The notes: generated from the letters alone by a model not told the origin. Counted from the first letter of the stretch, positions 21,511-28,827 are shown. The stretch is DNA of 32,382 bases from Candidatus Collierbacteria bacterium (GCA_903873735.1 CAIQPO010000067.1:1-32382), one strand, 5' to 3'. Program-made: numbers and translations.

Positions 21511-22223
21511 CTTATTAAACCACTCTCCACGACCAAGCTATTCCAGTATCTGATACTTTCCATTTCATATTGGGAAATTTTTTGAGTCACAAATCCCAAG
21601 TGCACAGCCACGAAGTCTCCCATTTCCAAAGTGGTTACTAAATCAGGATCAAGAATTTCCACAATCCGTTTAGTTCCCATTTGGAATCTTTCATCATTTT
21701 TCATCAACCAGTCTCTTTCGACTACCACCTTACCATCACCAAATTTCTGAACAATACCAGCGCCCACCATGCACTTGTTTATCACCGCCAGCCTCTCGTT
21801 AAAGCCATAATCGGTTGCAGCTACTAGAGCTACCTGGCTAAAATGAGTTAAATAAATCTCTCTGGGTAGTACTCTATTCAAGGCATCGGCAAAAGGCTTC
21901 CCCATATTTTTCTCATATGCTTCAACTAGATATTTTCTCCCTTCAGCTGATTTCATAGCCAGGTCTCCACCCAGCCAGTAACTCCTTACCACTTCCGGGT
22001 CGTATGAATCTTTTCCTCTTAACTTTCCAATTGCCTCGACAAAGGAATTCAAATGGGGAAAGCCGTGGTTTTCCAAAATTTCTCTAGCTGTCTCTTCGCC
22101 CTCTACACCAGCAAGAAACTGCCTTAAAACCTTCTGACACTGATCGTCACCACAAAAGCCTAGCATGTTTGGCTGAAGTGCATACCTGGCAGCAATCTCA
22201 ATTCCTACTTTTTCTTTTGTCAT
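21507..22223 (-). CDS. Hydrogenase-associated protein with C-terminal HypC-like domain
   Basis: 238 residues. The first 145 residues are helical with RYALQPNMLGFCG (Cys 24, second Cys at 29) and resemble, from memory, the DUF6390 family. Residues about 148-227 align by eye with HypC: NKCMVGAGIV for MCLAIPGKV (Cys 151 at the HypC metal-binding Cys), a V-x-V strand, MGDFVAVHLGFVTQKIS for VGDYVLVQMGIVVKIL, and a terminal Trp. It likely delivers or guards the Fe(CN)2CO precursor of the large subunit (inference). It lies beside the maturation protease and is divergent from it. Its stop overlaps the ferredoxin stop by 4 bases. Confidence 0.65.
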   Translation of the reverse strand: MTKEKVGIEIAARYALQPNMLGFCGDDQCQKVLRQFLAGVEGEETAREILENHGFPHLNSFVEAIGKLRGKDSYDPEVVRSYWLGGDLAMKSAEGRKYLVEAYEKNMGKPFADALNRVLPREIYLTHFSQVALVAATDYGFNERLAVINKCMVGAGIVQKFGDGKVVVERDWLMKNDERFQMGTKRIVEILDPDLVTTLEMGDFVAVHLGFVTQKISQYEMESIRYWNSLVVESGLIS

Positions 22224-22233
22224 TTATCTTTTG

Positions 22234-22245
22234 TATCATAATTAA
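22234..22245. promoter_or_regulatory. Bidirectional -10 element between two divergent genes
   Basis: TATCATAATTAA holds TATCAT on the plus strand and TATGAT (22240-22235) on the minus strand; the minus ATG is 11 bases away. The identical 12-mer recurs at 28816-28827 in the same divergent setting. Confidence 0.4.
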
Positions 22246-22256
22246 TAAAACAAAAT

Positions 22257-22652
22257 ATGAAAAATATCTACTTTTTGGGTAATGAAGATGTAGAAATAGA
22301 CAACCAAGCTACCAATGTCCTCAAACACCTAAAACCCATAAACGACACCATCTACGTCCACATAAAGCCAAATGATGATATTCCCAGTGAAGATTTTCTT
22401 ATAATTGTTGATACCGTTGTTGGTATCGACAAAATCGTCCAAATTACCGAAGAAAATCTTTCCCAATTTACTCTTCCACCTCGCACTAGCGCCCATGATT
22501 ACGATCTAGGTTTTCAGCTAAGATACCTCCACAAAATCGGTAAGGTCAAACACTTCACCATTATTGGTATACCACCTTCAAGCTCTCCAGACTACGATCT
22601 AATCCACTCAATCTTGAGAAAGTTGGTGGCGCATGACATACAAGGGTCGTAA
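22257..22652 (+). CDS. [NiFe] hydrogenase maturation protease
   Basis: 131 residues, on the short side for the HybD/HycI/HyaD family. Family elements are the N-terminal strand and nickel-binding Glu region FLGNEDVEIDNQA, LIIVDTVVGID (the second acidic ligand, Asp) and SAHDYDLGFQLRYL with the His ligand region. It removes the C-terminal tail of the large subunit after nickel insertion. Its last 61 bases overlap the 3' end of the large-subunit gene on the other strand, exactly the part that encodes the processed tail. Confidence 0.82.
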   Translation: MKNIYFLGNEDVEIDNQATNVLKHLKPINDTIYVHIKPNDDIPSEDFLIIVDTVVGIDKIVQITEENLSQFTLPPRTSAHDYDLGFQLRYLHKIGKVKHFTIIGIPPSSSPDYDLIHSILRKLVAHDIQGS

Positions 22653-23893
22653 GCTCTAATTATCTTTTCGGCTTCTAGTCGAAGGACATTCTCATCCTTC
22701 TCCAGATTTTCCTGAAAATATTTTTTCAAATCATTCTCAATATTTATCTGGTTCTGTGCAGTCGGCACTATCACATCGTAATTTACGATCATTCCTTTTT
22801 CATCCACTTCTGCCAGGTGATACAGAGTGCCTCTTGGTGCTTCAATGACTCCCACTCCCACCCCGTGTTTAGCCGGGACGGTTACTGGTTTTTCTTCTAC
22901 CATAGTAATTTCCTTTAAAACATCCAAGGCGTCATCTACACAGTGAAGAATCTCAAGCGCCTGGGCTAGATTATTGTGGTACACATTGTTTGAAGGGAAA
23001 AGGGCAAGGTACTTCGCCGCATCAGCTTGTGTTCTTTTGTTTAGCAAATCTTTATTTAGGTTTATACGAGCAAGTGAGCCCACCAGATAATCTTCATGGC
23101 TGTCAGAAAAAACGTATCCCTCTGCTTGTGAATATGGAATTATCACTGACTTTAAGAAATCATGGAAGTTTTCTTCAGCTATCTTCTTACCGCTGGTATT
23201 TACCACCTGGCCCTCGATAAAATCAAATCCAGCATCATTTCTTAAAGCTAGGTAATCAGAATTCCTGGTTAGCACATCTTTACAGTTTGCAAAAGCATCA
23301 ATTCCTCGAAGCACTAAAGGGCGAATTGCCTCAAGCCTAGAGATAAGTTCTGGAAACTTAGACGCATCTGGTAAGCGCAAGAAGCCGCCTACTGTAGGCA
23401 GTGGTGCGTGTATTGCTGCTCCAGCCATTGCCACTGATAAATCATTTCCTAGTCGCTTAATGTCAAAAGAGTCGTGTAGCAATTGGTGGCCCAAGTTTCC
23501 TTCCTCATCTGGGATATCCAAGATTGAATCAATTCCAAGCAAATCAGGTAACACAAAGAAATATAGATGCAGCGCATGATCTCTAATCATCAGGCCGTCA
23601 TAAGCTAACTTACGCAGCTTTTTAGTTTGTTCAGTCACTACAATTCCTTGAGATTTCTCAATAGCCTCAATCGAGCAAAAAAGATGCGAAATTGAGCAAG
23701 TACCACAAATTCTCGACAGGAAAGACGGCACAGCCATAATAGGCCTGCCCTTTACCGCCTCTGTGTAAAATCTTCGGTAATCCTTAATAATAAATTTTAA
23801 GTCAGTTACCTTCCTCTCTTGTACCGTCACTTTCAAACCCGCAGACCCTTCAATTTTAGTAATATTTTCTATCGTAATCTCTCCTGTATGCAT
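22592..23893 (-). CDS. [NiFe] hydrogenase large subunit
   Basis: 433 residues, similar to soluble group 3-type large subunits. The N-terminal metal motif is RICGTCSISH (Cys 63, Cys 66) and the C-terminal motif is DPCMSCATN (Cys 418, Cys 421), where the usual final His is Asn 424. The following nine residues, FLKIEWIRS, are the tail expected to be cut off by the protease. The four cysteines that hold the Ni-Fe(CN)2CO site are all present. It starts 2 bases after the small-subunit stop. No separate diaphorase or Fe-S electron-carrier subunit gene lies in the operon, unlike textbook group 3b enzymes. Confidence 0.9.
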   Translation of the reverse strand: MHTGEITIENITKIEGSAGLKVTVQERKVTDLKFIIKDYRRFYTEAVKGRPIMAVPSFLSRICGTCSISHLFCSIEAIEKSQGIVVTEQTKKLRKLAYDGLMIRDHALHLYFFVLPDLLGIDSILDIPDEEGNLGHQLLHDSFDIKRLGNDLSVAMAGAAIHAPLPTVGGFLRLPDASKFPELISRLEAIRPLVLRGIDAFANCKDVLTRNSDYLALRNDAGFDFIEGQVVNTSGKKIAEENFHDFLKSVIIPYSQAEGYVFSDSHEDYLVGSLARINLNKDLLNKRTQADAAKYLALFPSNNVYHNNLAQALEILHCVDDALDVLKEITMVEEKPVTVPAKHGVGVGVIEAPRGTLYHLAEVDEKGMIVNYDVIVPTAQNQINIENDLKKYFQENLEKDENVLRLEAEKIIRAYDPCMSCATNFLKIEWIRS

Positions 23894-23895
23894 AT

Positions 23896-24387
23896 TTATT
23901 GAGTTATATTAAACAATTTTAAATACTTGCCCACCGCTTCTACAAAAGCCTTTGGATCCATGGGGCAACCGTTCACCTGATCATCAACCTTTATAAAATC
24001 ACTGATTTTTTGTACATTCTTGCTGTAATCAAAGTGACACATATAAAAAGCAATTTTGTAATTTATTTCATCAGACACGAAATTATTTCTACTTGCCGAA
24101 GGCTGACCAGTACAGGCACAGGCTCCTATTGCAACCACATACTTGCTATTCTCTCTGATTTTTTTCAGCTCATTTGCTTGCACTTCCGAAGAAATTGCTC
24201 CTTCTACAAATGCCACATCCAGTCCCTCAATCCTGTTATTCGACTTCAGTGGTTTCATGTACCTAAACTCAATAAGTTTCTTCCACTCGGTCAGATGGTC
24301 GTTCAGCATTTCTGTCAGAAGTATTGTGCTATCTTCACAACAAGTAAATGAAAACCAACCTATCACCAGTTTCTTATTTGTATCCAT
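23896..24387 (-). CDS. [NiFe] hydrogenase small subunit (20 kDa, NuoB-like)
   Basis: 163 residues from the ATG at 24387; the earlier ATG at 24399 overlaps a TATAAT -10 box and is less likely. The proximal cluster ligands appear to be the tandem Cys 16-17 in SFTCCEDS, GACACTG (Cys 90, 92) and GCPM (Cys 141). Tandem CC is the arrangement of NuoB/PSST in complex I, whereas most hydrogenases have CxxC. No extra Fe-S domain or Tat signal follows, so it is a cytosolic, single-cluster subunit. It is transcribed with the large subunit and divergently from hypC. Confidence 0.85.
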   Translation of the reverse strand: MDTNKKLVIGWFSFTCCEDSTILLTEMLNDHLTEWKKLIEFRYMKPLKSNNRIEGLDVAFVEGAISSEVQANELKKIRENSKYVVAIGACACTGQPSASRNNFVSDEINYKIAFYMCHFDYSKNVQKISDFIKVDDQVNGCPMDPKAFVEAVGKYLKLFNITQ

Positions 24388-24389
24388 GT

Positions 24390-24403
24390 TAATATCCATT
24401 ATA
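24390..24403. promoter_or_regulatory. Overlapping divergent -10 boxes of hydrogenase and hypC
   Basis: Minus strand TATAAT (24403-24398) lies 10 bases before the small-subunit ATG at 24387. Plus strand TAATAT (24390-24395) lies 9 bases before the hypC ATG at 24405. The two promoters share about 14 bases. Confidence 0.45.
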
Positions 24404-24404
24404 T

Positions 24405-24608
24405 ATGTGCCTTGCTATCCCAGGAAAAGTGATTAGAGTGACAGACAAACAAGTTGAAGTAGCTTATCCTTCTGAAAACCGTCTGGTTTTTTTATCAGGC
24501 GACAAGCCAAAAGTAGGGGACTATGTCTTGGTGCAGATGGGGATTGTGGTAAAGATACTCACCCCTGAGGAAGCGAAAAAATCTCTATCAGCCTGGAAAG
24601 AGTTATAA
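24405..24608 (+). CDS. hypC: Hydrogenase maturation chaperone HypC
   Basis: 67 residues, slightly short for the family. The N-terminus MCLAIPGKV is diagnostic: Cys 2 carries the Fe(CN)2CO unit that HypC takes to the large subunit. VGDYVLVQMGIVVKIL is the second beta-barrel part. It sits head to head with the small-subunit gene. Other maturation factors (HypA, B, D, E, F) are not in the window. The next gene has its own promoter-like TATAAT at 24604-24609. Confidence 0.95.
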   Translation: MCLAIPGKVIRVTDKQVEVAYPSENRLVFLSGDKPKVGDYVLVQMGIVVKILTPEEAKKSLSAWKEL

Positions 24609-24643
24609 TATCCACAAAACCGCAACTTAACTAGGAGGTGGCC

Positions 24644-24877
24644 ATGGCAATCAAAACTATTTCCGAGATCGGCTTGGAGCAGTGGCAATCAGAATATGTT
24701 CAACATCTTTTCGATCAAGGAATGAGGTGTGCGAATCTTGGTGACCAACCCGCTCCTTGGGTTCTTCATGGGCTTCGCCGCCTGGAAGAAGGAAAAACCC
24801 TCACAGCAACTGATGTAGAAGACATTAACCTTGCTGGTGGTACTGATCACCCTGACCCTTGGGTCGGTAGGCTTTAA
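24644..24877 (+). CDS. Hypothetical small soluble protein
   Basis: 77 residues from the ATG at 24644, with AGGAGG 5 bases upstream; an overlapping GTG at 24638 falls inside that site and is rejected. Sequence is acidic with two Trp-rich patches (PAPWVLHGLRRLEEG and HPDPWVGRL) and no recognised domain. It is a monocistronic cassette with a -10 box at 24604-24609 and a perfect terminator, in a more GC-rich composition than neighbours. Function unknown. Confidence 0.65.
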   Translation: MAIKTISEIGLEQWQSEYVQHLFDQGMRCANLGDQPAPWVLHGLRRLEEGKTLTATDVEDINLAGGTDHPDPWVGRL

Positions 24878-24881
24878 TCTT

Positions 24882-24907
24882 AGCCCGTCAATAGACGGGC
24901 TTTTTGT
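24882..24907 (+). terminator. Intrinsic terminator of the 24644-24877 gene
   Basis: AGCCCGTC (24882-24889), loop AATA, GACGGGCT (24894-24901), then TTTTT. Confidence 0.92.
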
Positions 24908-24909
24908 TG

Positions 24910-24915
24910 TACACT
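24910..24915 (+). promoter_or_regulatory. -10 box of the serine protease gene (leaderless type)
   Basis: TACACT ends exactly 6 bases before the ATG at 24922. Confidence 0.45.
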
Positions 24916-24921
24916 TAAATC

Positions 24922-26973
24922 ATGAATCTTAGAAAAGGTCTGATTGGGTTATTCGTCCTCACCTTTTTACTGTCCGGTCTGGGGTTTGGTATGCTCATGT
25001 TGGATGAGCAGAAAGATCTCTCCAGCCGAGCGAGTGGGGGAGTTCCATCTCAAAAAAGACAAGCACTAAATGATGTAGTTTTGCTTGAAGATGCACCTTA
25101 CTGGGATGGTACTAAAGCTGGCCTACCAGTAAAAGTCACCTACAACGATACCCTCTGGCTTTCTCCCCAAGATAAAGAGCCAGTGTTTTCTCATCGCCAA
25201 AATACAATCACTGTCCGTTTTGATTTAAGTACCAACCTTACCTCCTCAGCTCTTCCAAAGCTTCTAGGAGAAAACTTTGTTTTGTATAAGAAAAATGTTG
25301 ATCCAGGAACTAGTTTGTATAAATTTTACGGAGAAACTAAAGCAGTCACCGTTTTGCCTGTAATCGACAATGTATCAGCTCTAGCAGTTGCTCCCTTGGG
25401 TACATCCCTAGATGACGTCAAAGATCTCATTTCGGGGGCTACTCCGTCAGCAGCTCTTGCCAAAGTAAAAGGCGCTAGTACTTCAAGTGATGAAAGTGCT
25501 AGGCTAGCAGCCTTAGTTCGACCATCAGTGGTGATGATTCTCACCGGTTACTGTGCTAATGCAAAATTAGGGGAGCTCCCAGGTACCGCTATCTCCGGAA
25601 AGCAATACCCATTCTGTCTAGCCGCTTCTGGTAGTGGTTTCTTCTTAAATTCTGAAGGACATATTGGTACCAATGGTCATGTGGTTAAGTTGGGTGGAGA
25701 TTCTGCCATTGTTGCTGCTGTTACCACTGGTCAGATGGATAACCTTCTTGTCGACTTTACTCAAGAATATCTCAAGCAAACCACTGGTCAGGAAGTGCCC
25801 AAAGAGCTAATTGCTCAAAAAGTCAAAGAAGCTCACAACAGCAAAGAATCCATTTATCAGCTTGCGGGGGCAATTCTACAGCTCAAAGAAAAAAACTTAC
25901 TTTCTGTCACCGACGAAAAATACAAATACTTTGTCCAAGCCGGATCCACTCCCATCACCATTTCCAAAACCACAGGAGTAAATGCAGGCGAAGATATTTT
26001 GGCTGCCCAGCTAATCGATTCTGATTACAAAGAGCTCGATATCAAGAAAGGTTTTACCTCATCAGATGTTGCCATAATCAAGGTAGAAGGCAAAGGTTTC
26101 CCAGCCCTACCTCTCGGAGATAGTTCTAAAGCTTCAGTTGGGAGCTCGCTTCAAGTCATTGGTTTTCCAGGCGTAGCAGCAGGCACTGGCAGCATGCTTC
26201 TTGATACTTCTGCCAATGCTGAACCCACAGTTACGAGAGGTGTAGTCTCTGCCCTCAAAAAAGCCAAGGGAGATCAAAAAAATCTAATCCAAACCGATGC
26301 CTCCATTACACACGGCAACAGCGGTGGTCCAGCCGTAAACGCCGATGGAGAGGTAATTGGAATAGCCACATATGGACTTACTCCGGAAGACGGAGGCGGT
26401 AACTACAACTTCCTAAGAGACATAAACGATCTAAAAGCCTTGATGGAAAAAAACAACATAAAAAATGAATCTGGAAACACTTACACATCTTGGAAGCAAG
26501 GACTCGAGAGTTTCTGGCTCAACTACTATCGCTATGCCAAGGACGACCTGTCTAAAGTAGATAATCTATATCCCATCCACCCCACCGTCGATAAATATTT
26601 AGCTGAAGCCAAAGAAAAGGTTGGTACAGCATCCGACCTTACCCCAATGTTTTCTCGTACGCAAAGAAAAATTTACATGACCATATCCGGAGTGGTAATG
26701 GCCTTCTCACTACTAGCCATAATTGTCTTGTTTGTTTTGGACAAAACTGCCAAGACTAGTCTTGCAGGTACCCTAGCCCAAGTGGGAGTTGCCTCACAAC
26801 CAACAGCTAGTCAGCCAGTGTCTACCCCCACACAGACTGCTGCATCAATGAGTCTACCACCACATCTATCAAACGAAGCTCCTCCACCCGCCCCTCCAGA
26901 AGACAGCGTTACCCATCCAGCTCCCCAGGGTGAAAATGCACCTCCACCGCCTCCTCCGGCTCAGACATTCTAA
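24922..26973 (+). CDS. Membrane-anchored trypsin-like serine protease (Deg/HtrA fold)
   Basis: 683 residues. An N-terminal membrane anchor (about 5-27) is followed by about 170 residues without a match, then a trypsin-like domain with His 253 (GTNGHVV), Asp 382 (SSDVAII) and Ser 467 (HGNSGGP). The His-Asp gap is about 130 residues, far longer than in HtrA, because of a Lys/Glu-rich helical insertion (about 275-345). There is no PDZ domain; instead a helical segment, a second membrane helix (about 591-613) and a Pro-rich cytoplasmic-side tail of about 50 residues follow. Two cysteines near 208-225 may pair. The -10 box lies 6 bases before the ATG. It likely handles damaged or regulatory envelope proteins. 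Confidence 0.82.
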   Translation: MNLRKGLIGLFVLTFLLSGLGFGMLMLDEQKDLSSRASGGVPSQKRQALNDVVLLEDAPYWDGTKAGLPVKVTYNDTLWLSPQDKEPVFSHRQNTITVRFDLSTNLTSSALPKLLGENFVLYKKNVDPGTSLYKFYGETKAVTVLPVIDNVSALAVAPLGTSLDDVKDLISGATPSAALAKVKGASTSSDESARLAALVRPSVVMILTGYCANAKLGELPGTAISGKQYPFCLAASGSGFFLNSEGHIGTNGHVVKLGGDSAIVAAVTTGQMDNLLVDFTQEYLKQTTGQEVPKELIAQKVKEAHNSKESIYQLAGAILQLKEKNLLSVTDEKYKYFVQAGSTPITISKTTGVNAGEDILAAQLIDSDYKELDIKKGFTSSDVAIIKVEGKGFPALPLGDSSKASVGSSLQVIGFPGVAAGTGSMLLDTSANAEPTVTRGVVSALKKAKGDQKNLIQTDASITHGNSGGPAVNADGEVIGIATYGLTPEDGGGNYNFLRDINDLKALMEKNNIKNESGNTYTSWKQGLESFWLNYYRYAKDDLSKVDNLYPIHPTVDKYLAEAKEKVGTASDLTPMFSRTQRKIYMTISGVVMAFSLLAIIVLFVLDKTAKTSLAGTLAQVGVASQPTASQPVSTPTQTAASMSLPPHLSNEAPPPAPPEDSVTHPAPQGENAPPPPPPAQTF

Positions 26974-27016
26974 TTCGTTTGAAAACTTACAGAATAGGGT
27001 GTAATAATTAGACAAG

Positions 27017-27157
27017 GTGAGACAATCTGCATTGTTAAACATAATTCTTTTCATTGCCCTTCTTCTTACGGCTCTCGTGTTTGTCCTCACTTCACCCCAG
27101 ACCTACATTGAAGAAAACGACTCTGGCCAAGTCTCTGGTGCCTCCTCAACAAAATAA
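27017..27157 (+). CDS. 46-residue single-helix membrane protein
   Basis: A GTG-started ORF encodes a basic N-terminus (MRQSALLN), one hydrophobic helix (about 8-25) and a polar, acidic tail ending SGASSTK, a plausible small membrane protein. A TAATAAT stretch ends about 8 bases before the GTG, as in the near-leaderless genes. No Shine-Dalgarno site is present. The antisense ORF in the same place has no such pattern. It lies between the protease and the Pro/Gln-rich protein and could be part of that membrane cluster. Confidence 0.45.
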   Translation: MRQSALLNIILFIALLLTALVFVLTSPQTYIEENDSGQVSGASSTK

Positions 27158-27181
27158 CTAAAACAAATTTCCAATTTGTTA

Positions 27182-27187
27182 TACACT
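27182..27187 (+). promoter_or_regulatory. -10 box before the Pro/Gln-rich gene
   Basis: TGTTATACACTTAAAT; TACACT is the same hexamer and context (ACACTTAAAT) as before the protease gene. Start would be near 27194. Confidence 0.4.
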
Positions 27188-27202
27188 TAAATTAGGACTT
27201 AA

Positions 27203-28096
27203 TTGCCACAAAAGCTAATGGATAACAATCAACCGAACGGAATCAATCTAGACCCAAATCTAATCACTAACCAGGGGTTACCTCCCCAAATGCCACAAGG
27301 TCAACCTCAGTACCCTCCACAAGCCCAGTATCCTGGTTATCCTCAATATCCTCCCCAAATGCCACAGGGCCAACCTCAATACGCCGGACAAACACAATAC
27401 TACAACCAACCAAACACAGGCCAGTTACCTCCCCAAATGCCACAAGGTCAACCTCAGTACCCTCCACAAGCCCAGTATCCTGGTTATCCTCAATATCCTC
27501 CTCAAGCTTATTACCCCCAGCAATCTCCAGCACCCCAAGCACCACCCTCCACCCCTACCACCACACCAAACCCAAACTCCTTATCGGAAAAACTACTTTC
27601 TGGCGCTATAGACATTCCCAAGCCAGTAGCAGGCTCTAGTGCTCCACTCCCCAACCAACCCTCACTAATGGCAGCTCAAGAAGAAAAACCTGCCATTCAG
27701 GAAGTCCCAGAGGTTACCAGCCAACCCGCCCCAATTGTTCCCGTTCAGGTACCTCCAGCTCCTCTTGTGGTTCAGTCAGCCCCCCCAACCCCAGAAGTCC
27801 CTCCAGCTCCTCCTCAAATTACTGCCGCCCCACTTCCAGTAGTAGAAGCCAAGCCTGTAGAAGAGCCAAAAGTAGATACTCAAGCCCCGGCACCCTTAAT
27901 AGCCCCAGCTGTGGACGCTCCCCAAGCTCTTCCGGATCTCCCCCCTGCCTTGGTTAGTGACCTAGTGACCAAACAAGCAGTTCAGGATGCACCTGATGGC
28001 GCTGCCCCATCACAGAATCAAGAAAATGTTTTTACAGTTGACACCAGTAGTCCTCTCTATGAAGATCCTGATAAAGTAGTTCTTCAGAAGAAATAA
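27203..28096 (+). CDS. Pro/Gln-rich repeat protein
   Basis: 297 residues of low complexity. The N-terminal third is Pro/Gln/Tyr-rich with units like QMPQGQPQYPPQ and YPGYPQYPPQ; the rest is Pro/Ala/Val-rich and acidic. No membrane helix or signal peptide is visible, so it may be cytoplasmic, or a partner of the Pro-rich tail of the adjacent protease (inference). The TTG at 27203 has AGGA 5 bases upstream; the ATG at 27218 is the alternative start. The next gene overlaps by 1 base (TAATG). Internal exact repeat noted separately. Confidence 0.6.
   Translation: MPQKLMDNNQPNGINLDPNLITNQGLPPQMPQGQPQYPPQAQYPGYPQYPPQMPQGQPQYAGQTQYYNQPNTGQLPPQMPQGQPQYPPQAQYPGYPQYPPQAYYPQQSPAPQAPPSTPTTTPNPNSLSEKLLSGAIDIPKPVAGSSAPLPNQPSLMAAQEEKPAIQEVPEVTSQPAPIVPVQVPPAPLVVQSAPPTPEVPPAPPQITAAPLPVVEAKPVEEPKVDTQAPAPLIAPAVDAPQALPDLPPALVSDLVTKQAVQDAPDGAAPSQNQENVFTVDTSSPLYEDPDKVVLQKK
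27278..27501 (+). repeat. Exact 77-base direct repeat inside the Pro/Gln-rich gene
   Basis: Bases 27278-27354 and 27425-27501 are identical, 147 bases apart. The segment between them is a diverged version of the same unit, so the repeat count can change by recombination without frameshift (147 = 49 codons). Confidence 0.9.
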
Positions 28097-28440
28097 TGGC
28101 AAAAGTAATCTGGACAAATCACCTTTACGAAAGAATCAAACAACGTGGCCTGGATCCTTCTTGGGTGGATAGTGCCGTCCGCTTCCCCGATAGAATTGAG
28201 AGAAGCTCGACCACCGACTCAAACAAACACATTAAAATTGTTAATGGTTATGAAATAGTCGCCGCAGTAAAAAGACAGGGTGGCGACTGGGTAATTACTT
28301 CTGCTTGGTGGAAAGAACCATATGGAGCTAGAAACACACACTCCCATCCCAGCCATCACAAAAACCAATTTTTCCTAGAAAGATGGATCTATCAAGGGGT
28401 GCTATGGCTAGAAAAACTAATTACGGGTAAAAAAAACTAG
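28096..28440 (+). CDS. DUF4258-like small protein
   Basis: 114 residues. The opening IWTNHLYERIKQRGLDPSWVDSAVRFPDRIE with later NKHIKIVNGYEIVAAVKR..DWVITSAWWK has the pattern of the DUF4258 family (H-x-x-x-R, beta strands), which is distantly linked to RelE-type toxins. No antitoxin-like gene is next to it, and the C-terminal part is longer and His/Trp-rich. Function unclear. It overlaps the previous gene by 1 base and the convergent next gene by 4. Confidence 0.6.
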   Translation: MAKVIWTNHLYERIKQRGLDPSWVDSAVRFPDRIERSSTTDSNKHIKIVNGYEIVAAVKRQGGDWVITSAWWKEPYGARNTHSHPSHHKNQFFLERWIYQGVLWLEKLITGKKN

Positions 28441-28805
28441 TTGGTTTGATCAAAAATATATACGCTGTCATCCTCAATCTGATCCTCCTCTTTGGGAACA
28501 GCCACCGTTTCTTTCCTAAATGTCGACTCCGCTGACGCCTTTATTCTTCTAAAGTCATCACAATTAAGTGATGCAAATATTCCCTCTCTTTCCTCATTGG
28601 GACACTCATATGCATAGGCAAGACCCAAGAAAGTGCCGGTCACCAAAACCAAAGAAATCAAACAAGCGGAAATTATTCTGTATTTAAAAAATGCATCATC
28701 AAGGACAAATTCTCCCCATCCAGCAATCAAATTATAAAACCACCCCGAAAAAGAGATTATAAAAACCAAAGCCACGATAACTCCAACAACCACCGGCATC
28801 TGCAT
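28437..28805 (-). CDS. Hypothetical membrane protein, two helices
   Basis: 122 residues: hydrophobic helices at about 4-22 and 44-66, and an acidic C-terminal tail of about 55 residues. Cys 68 and Cys 82 could pair outside the membrane. Not recognised. Divergent from the TPR gene, with only 22 bases between starts. Confidence 0.6.
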   Translation of the reverse strand: MQMPVVVGVIVALVFIISFSGWFYNLIAGWGEFVLDDAFFKYRIISACLISLVLVTGTFLGLAYAYECPNEEREGIFASLNCDDFRRIKASAESTFRKETVAVPKEEDQIEDDSVYIFDQTN

Positions 28806-28815
28806 ACTCTCATGT

Positions 28816-28827
28816 TATCATAATTAA
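28816..28827. promoter_or_regulatory. Bidirectional -10 element (second copy)
   Basis: TATCATAATTAA, identical to 22234-22245. TATCAT ends 6 bases before the plus ATG at 28828; TATGAT on the minus strand ends 11 bases before the ATG at 28805, the same gap as at the first copy. Confidence 0.45.

Noticed and set aside
28096..28440. A toxin-antitoxin pair based on the DUF4258-like gene
   Set aside because: No antitoxin-like partner adjoins it; the neighbours are a repeat protein and a membrane protein.
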